From Saccoglossus kowalevskii (lineage: Eukaryota > Hemichordata > Enteropneusta > Harrimaniidae): 13,968 nucleotides of DNA. Below are positions 11,601 through 13,968 of the stretch, one piece after another (the stretch's first letter is position 1; the number at the start of each line of letters is the position of its first letter). The translations under genes were made by a program, and so were the position numbers. The DNA lies in assembly GCF_000003605.2 (NCBI RefSeq), contig NW_003143601.1, positions 1 through 13,968 on the forward strand. Direction: 5' to 3'. The notes below the pieces were generated by a model. The model was given only the letters and a program-made list of their open reading frames with translations. It did not search any database and had not been told where the DNA came from.

Positions 11601-11986
11601 TTCAATTGACGGTGCATATCGTTATGTAGTCGCCCATGCAGACTGACATAGTTCTACTGACGGTTCATATCGTTATCTAGTCATCCTTGCACACTGGCAT
11701 GGCAGACTGACATTGTTCAACTGACGTTTCATATCGTTATCTAGTTATCCTTGCAGACTGGCATGGTTCAACTGACGGTTCATATCGTTATCTAGTCATC
11801 CTTGCAGGCTGACATAATTCAACTGACGGTTCATATCGTTGTCTAGTGAATCTTACAGACTGGCATAGTTCTACTGACGTTTCATATCTTTATCTAGTCA
11901 TCCTTGCAGACTGACATAGTTCAACTGACGGTTCATATCGTTATCTAGTTATCCTTGCATACTGACATAATTCAACTGACGGTTCA
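8644..11986. repeat. Higher-order repeat unit, second full copy with 204-bp and 51-bp gains
   Basis: This is colinear with 5193-8280. It starts with ATATTTGCACATTTACAT at 8644 and holds the third copy of block 1-2210 at 9095-11508. Two length changes separate it from the first copy: a four-monomer gain at 10997-11200, and one extra monomer at about 11906-11956. Shared rare markers confirm homology: GTAGTCGCCC at 7971 and 11626, GTGAATCTTACAG at 8191 and 11846, and GCATACTGAC at 8251 and 11957. Confidence 0.88.
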
Positions 11987-12150
11987 TATCGGTATGTAGT
12001 CATCCTTGCAGACTGGCATAGTTCAACTGACGGTTCATATCATTGTCTAGTCATACTTGCAGACTGGCATAGTTTAACTGACCGTTCATATCATTATCTA
12101 GTCATCCTTGCAGACTTGCATGGTTCAACTGGCGGTTCATATCATTATCT
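11500..12150. repeat. Right-end local duplication, first copy
   Basis: Matches 12932-13640 at offset 1432, then 1483 after one added monomer. Landmarks are GGTGCATATTG followed by GTCGAC (11527 and 12959), the 64-bp unit with GCACACTGGCATGG, GTGAATCTTACAG (11846 and 13329), CATTGTCTAGTCAT (12041 and 13524) and CAGACTTGCATGG (12111 and 13594). Confidence 0.83.
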
Positions 12151-12162
12151 AGTCATCTTTGC

Positions 12163-12900
12163 TAACTGGCATAGTTAAACTGGCGGTTCATATCGTTATC
12201 CAGTCATCCTTGCAAACTGGCATGGTTCAACTGACGATTCATATCGTTATCTAGTCATCCTTGCAGACTGGCATAGTTCAACTGAATGTTCATATCGTTA
12301 TCTAGTCACCCTTGAAGACTGGCGCAGTTCAACTGACGGTTCATAACGTTATCTAGTCATCCTTGCTGACTGTCATAGTTCAACTGACGGTTCATTTTGT
12401 TATCTAGTCATCCTTGCAGACTGAAATAGTTCAATTGACGTTATCTAGTCAACTTTGTGGACTGACATAGTTCAACTGACGGTTAATATCGTTATCTAGT
12501 CATCCTTGCAGTCTGACATAATTCAACTGACGATTCATAGCGTTATCTAGTAATCCATGCAGACCTACATAGTTCAACTGACGGTTCATATCCTTATTTA
12601 GTCATCCTTGCAGACTGACATAATTCAACTGACCATTCATATCGTTATCTAGTCTTCCTTGCAGACTGACATAGTTCAACTGACGGTTCATATTGTTATT
12701 TAGTCATCCTTGCAGACTGATATGATTCTACTGACGGTTCATCTCGTTATTTAGTCATCCTTGCAGATTGGCATGGTTCAACTGACGGTTCATATCGTTA
12801 TCTAGTGCATCCTAGCTAACTGGCATAATTCAACTGATTGTTCATATCGGTTTCCAGTCATCCTCGCAGACTGACATTGTTCAATTGACGGTTCATATCG
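12163..12900. repeat. Further partial HOR copy with two extra monomers
   Basis: Colinear with 822-1457. Landmarks are ATAGTTAAACTGG at 12171 (830 in copy 1) and ACCTACATAG at 12563 (1222), giving offset 11341; then GATTCTACTGACGG at 12724 (1281) and AGTGCATCCTAGC at 12804 (1361), giving offset 11443. The 102-bp step equals two monomers, which lie near 12590-12690 and include an ACTGACCATTCATATCG unit like the one at 24. The match fades after about 12900. Confidence 0.8.
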
Positions 12901-12931
12901 TTATCTAGTCATCCTTGCAGACTGTCATAGT

Positions 12932-13640
12932 TCAATTGACGGTGCATATTGTTATTTAGTCGACCTTGCAGACTGACATAGTTCTACTGACGGTTCATAT
13001 CGTTATCTAGGCATCCTTGCAGACTGGCATAGTTCAATTGACGGTTCATATCTTTATCTAGACATCCTTGCAGACTGGCATAGTTCAATTGACGGTGCAT
13101 ATCGTTATATAGTCGCCCAGGCAGACTGACATAGTTCTACTGACGGTTCCTATCGTTATCTAGTCATCCTTGCACACTGGCATGGCCGACTGACATTGTT
13201 CAACTGACGTTTCATATCGTTATCTAGTTATCCTTGCAGACTGGCATGGTTCAACTGACGGTTCATATCGTTATCTAGACATCCTTGCAGACTGACATAG
13301 TTCAACTGACGGTTCATATCGTTGTCTAGTGAATCTTACAGACTGGCATAGTTCTACTGACGTTTCATATCTTTATCTAGTCATCCTTGCAGACTGACAT
13401 AGTTCAACTGACGGTTCATATCGTTATCTAGTCATCCTTGCAGACTGACATAATTCAACTGACGGTTCATATCGTTATGTAGTCATCCTTGCAGACTGGC
13501 ATAGTTCAACTGACGGTTCATATCATTGTCTAGTCATCCTTGCAGACTGGCATAGTTTAACTGACCGTTCATATCATTATCTAGTCATCCTTGCAGACTT
13601 GCATGGTTCAACTGGCGGTTCATATCGTTATCTCGTCAAC
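12932..13640. repeat. Right-end local duplication, second copy next to the array edge
   Basis: This is the second copy of 11500-12150. It holds one extra monomer near 13036-13086 (TATCTTTATCTAGACATCC). Its units from about 13380 on are closer to the consensus than most of the array, apart from point changes. The remaining 100 bp up to 13739 are two further, more divergent monomers. Confidence 0.82.
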
Positions 13641-13901
13641 CTTGCAGACTGGCATAGTTTATCTGACGGTTCATATCGTCATCTAGTCATTCTTGCAGAC
13701 TGGCATAGTTCTACCGATGGTTCATATCGTTTTCTAGTCTCGTTTGCTCCCCGAAACACTCCAATGCAAATCAAGGTTACAATAGAAGGCATGGAAACAT
13801 ATCTAGTTCTAGGCGGCGCGAAATTTTGCATGAGAGCGCCTTTTCACGCCCCCCGGCTGTGGAATGTCTCCCACACTGAGATGTTTCAGACAAAGATGTA
13901 G
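13449..13901 (+). other. Open frame crossing the array edge into the flank, coding status doubtful
   Basis: Downstream of TGA at 13446-13448 the repeat frame stays open for about 150 codons. It covers five to six 17-codon repeats (ADWHSSTDGSYRFLV type) and then about 53 codons of unique flank, ending at TAG 13899-13901. A TTG at 13599 is a possible non-ATG start giving 100 residues; the first in-frame ATG is only at 13764, already in the flank. The flank part includes APRLWN at 13848-13865, which resembles a motif near the C-terminus of many non-LTR reverse transcriptases, but the match is short. It could be a terminal exon with repeat-coded sequence, a degraded element tail, or chance. Chance is the most economical reading. 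Confidence 0.2.
13764..13771 (+). promoter_or_regulatory. Octamer ATGCAAAT next to CCAAT, possible POU-factor site
   Basis: An exact ATGCAAAT octamer overlaps a CCAAT at 13761-13765, about 25 bp past the array edge. POU-domain proteins bind this octamer in animal promoters, including snRNA enhancers. No snRNA gene, TATA box at suitable distance or coding start is recognisable, so function is unsupported. A single 8-mer can occur by chance. Confidence 0.2.
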
Positions 13902-13937
13902 TTGTTTATATATGTTTTACCAGAATGAAGTGTGGGA
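13869..13937. repeat. 9-bp inverted repeat in the flank
   Basis: TCCCACACT at 13869-13877 is exactly complementary to AGTGTGGGA at 13929-13937, with a 51-bp spacer. It could form a long-looped hairpin or be the trace of a small element's terminal inverted repeats. There is no clear flanking target-site duplication. The spacer length matching the satellite period is probably coincidence. Confidence 0.35.
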
Positions 13938-13968
13938 ATAGCGGTCCTTGATCTTATGCACACTAAAA

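Larger units (their letters stand above)
1..13739. repeat. 51-bp satellite array, about 270 head-to-tail monomers
   Basis: The same 51-bp unit repeats without spacers from the first base to about 13739. A near-consensus copy is 13480-13530. Key conserved blocks are TTGCAGACTGGCAT, GTTCAACTGACGG and TTCATATCGTTATCTAGTC. All copies lie in the same orientation and I found no inverted segment. Consensus G+C is about 43 percent (22 of 51). Neighbouring monomers differ at many sites, while copies several kilobases apart can be almost identical, so the array has a higher-order structure. Common variable sites are TGG/TGA after GAC, CATAG/CATGG/CATAA, CAACTG/CAATTG, GACGG/GATGG and ATCG/ATTG. The left end is outside the window. 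The lack of unique spacers excludes CRISPR. This is most simply a eukaryotic satellite or large minisatellite; the family is not one I recognise by name. Confidence 0.97.
13740..13968. other. Unique right flank, no gene identified
   Basis: The 51-bp pattern stops after CTAGTC at 13739, and 229 bp of unrelated sequence follow. A faint continuation (TCGTTTGC, like the CATCGTTGC variant at 4132) may carry the array a few bases further. The flank begins with CTCCCCGAAACACTCC, has a GC-rich centre (about 13811-13860, including GGCGGCGCG and CGCCCCCCGGC), then turns AT-rich with TATATA near 13908. No tRNA fold, splice-defined exon or AATAAA signal is visible. It is the only anchor for placing the array on a chromosome. 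Confidence 0.85.

Noticed and set aside
1-13739. CRISPR array
   Set aside because: The repeats are contiguous with no unique spacers, and every part of the 51-bp unit is repeated.
1-13739. Centromeric satellite with CENP-B box
   Set aside because: No sequence resembling the CENP-B box core is present in the monomer, and centromere identity cannot be inferred from the repeat alone.
13815-13840. Terminator-like hairpin GGCGC...GCGCC followed by TTTT
   Set aside because: The stem is only five base pairs with a 16-base loop and there is no gene upstream. It is more likely chance in GC-rich flank.
13599-13901. 100-residue gene starting at TTG
   Set aside because: The start is non-ATG and lies inside a monomer, with nothing resembling a promoter or start context. 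The frame is open upstream, so the start is arbitrary. Only a six-residue motif hints at a known family.
13904-13914. TATA box (TATATA) in the flank
   Set aside because: It is isolated, with no initiator, downstream ORF or transcript evidence within the remaining 55 bp.

Overview
The window is almost entirely one tandem-repeat array. A monomer of about 51 bp repeats head to tail from the left edge (the array enters already in progress) to about 13739, roughly 270 copies. A 229-bp non-repetitive flank fills the right end. I see no convincing protein-coding gene, tRNA, rRNA, CRISPR array or transposable-element body. Long uninterrupted satellite arrays with nested duplications are typical of eukaryotic heterochromatin or intergenic DNA. 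Recurrent CpG-to-TpG/CpA variants suggest germline CpG methylation, so I favour an animal-like eukaryotic nuclear genome, but the taxon cannot be fixed from the sequence. Nothing here looks prokaryotic.

The array has two levels. At the lower level, monomers differ from their neighbours by many substitutions and occur in recognisable length variants (about 38, 41, 50, 51, 52 and 64 bp). At the higher level, long blocks of dozens of monomers recur nearly unchanged at fixed offsets. The block 5193-8280 recurs at 8644-11986 (offset 3451, rising to 3655 and then 3706). Block 1-2210 recurs at 5644-7853 (offset 5643) and 9095-11508 (offset 9094, then 9298). Block 4074-5150 is a shortened relative of 42-1270. 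Block 1690-2577 recurs at 3145-4084, and 11500-12150 recurs at 12932-13640. Most offset changes are close to whole monomers (51, 52, 102, 153, 204 bp), the expected mark of in-register unequal exchange or replication template switching. The result is a mosaic higher-order repeat (HOR) with a basic period near 3.45 kb.

The 51-bp monomer is 17 codons long and has one stop-free frame (plus strand, ILADWHSSTDGSYRYLV-like). Most copies break it through TGG-to-TGA changes, TAA variants or frameshifts. Two short open stretches survive, 2398-2673 and 13449-13901; the second reads out of the array into the flank. Neither has an ATG within its repeat part, and I treat both as by-products of the repeat rather than genes. 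The flank holds only weak signals: a perfect octamer ATGCAAAT, a 9-bp inverted repeat and a possible APRLWN trace of a degraded reverse-transcriptase tail.
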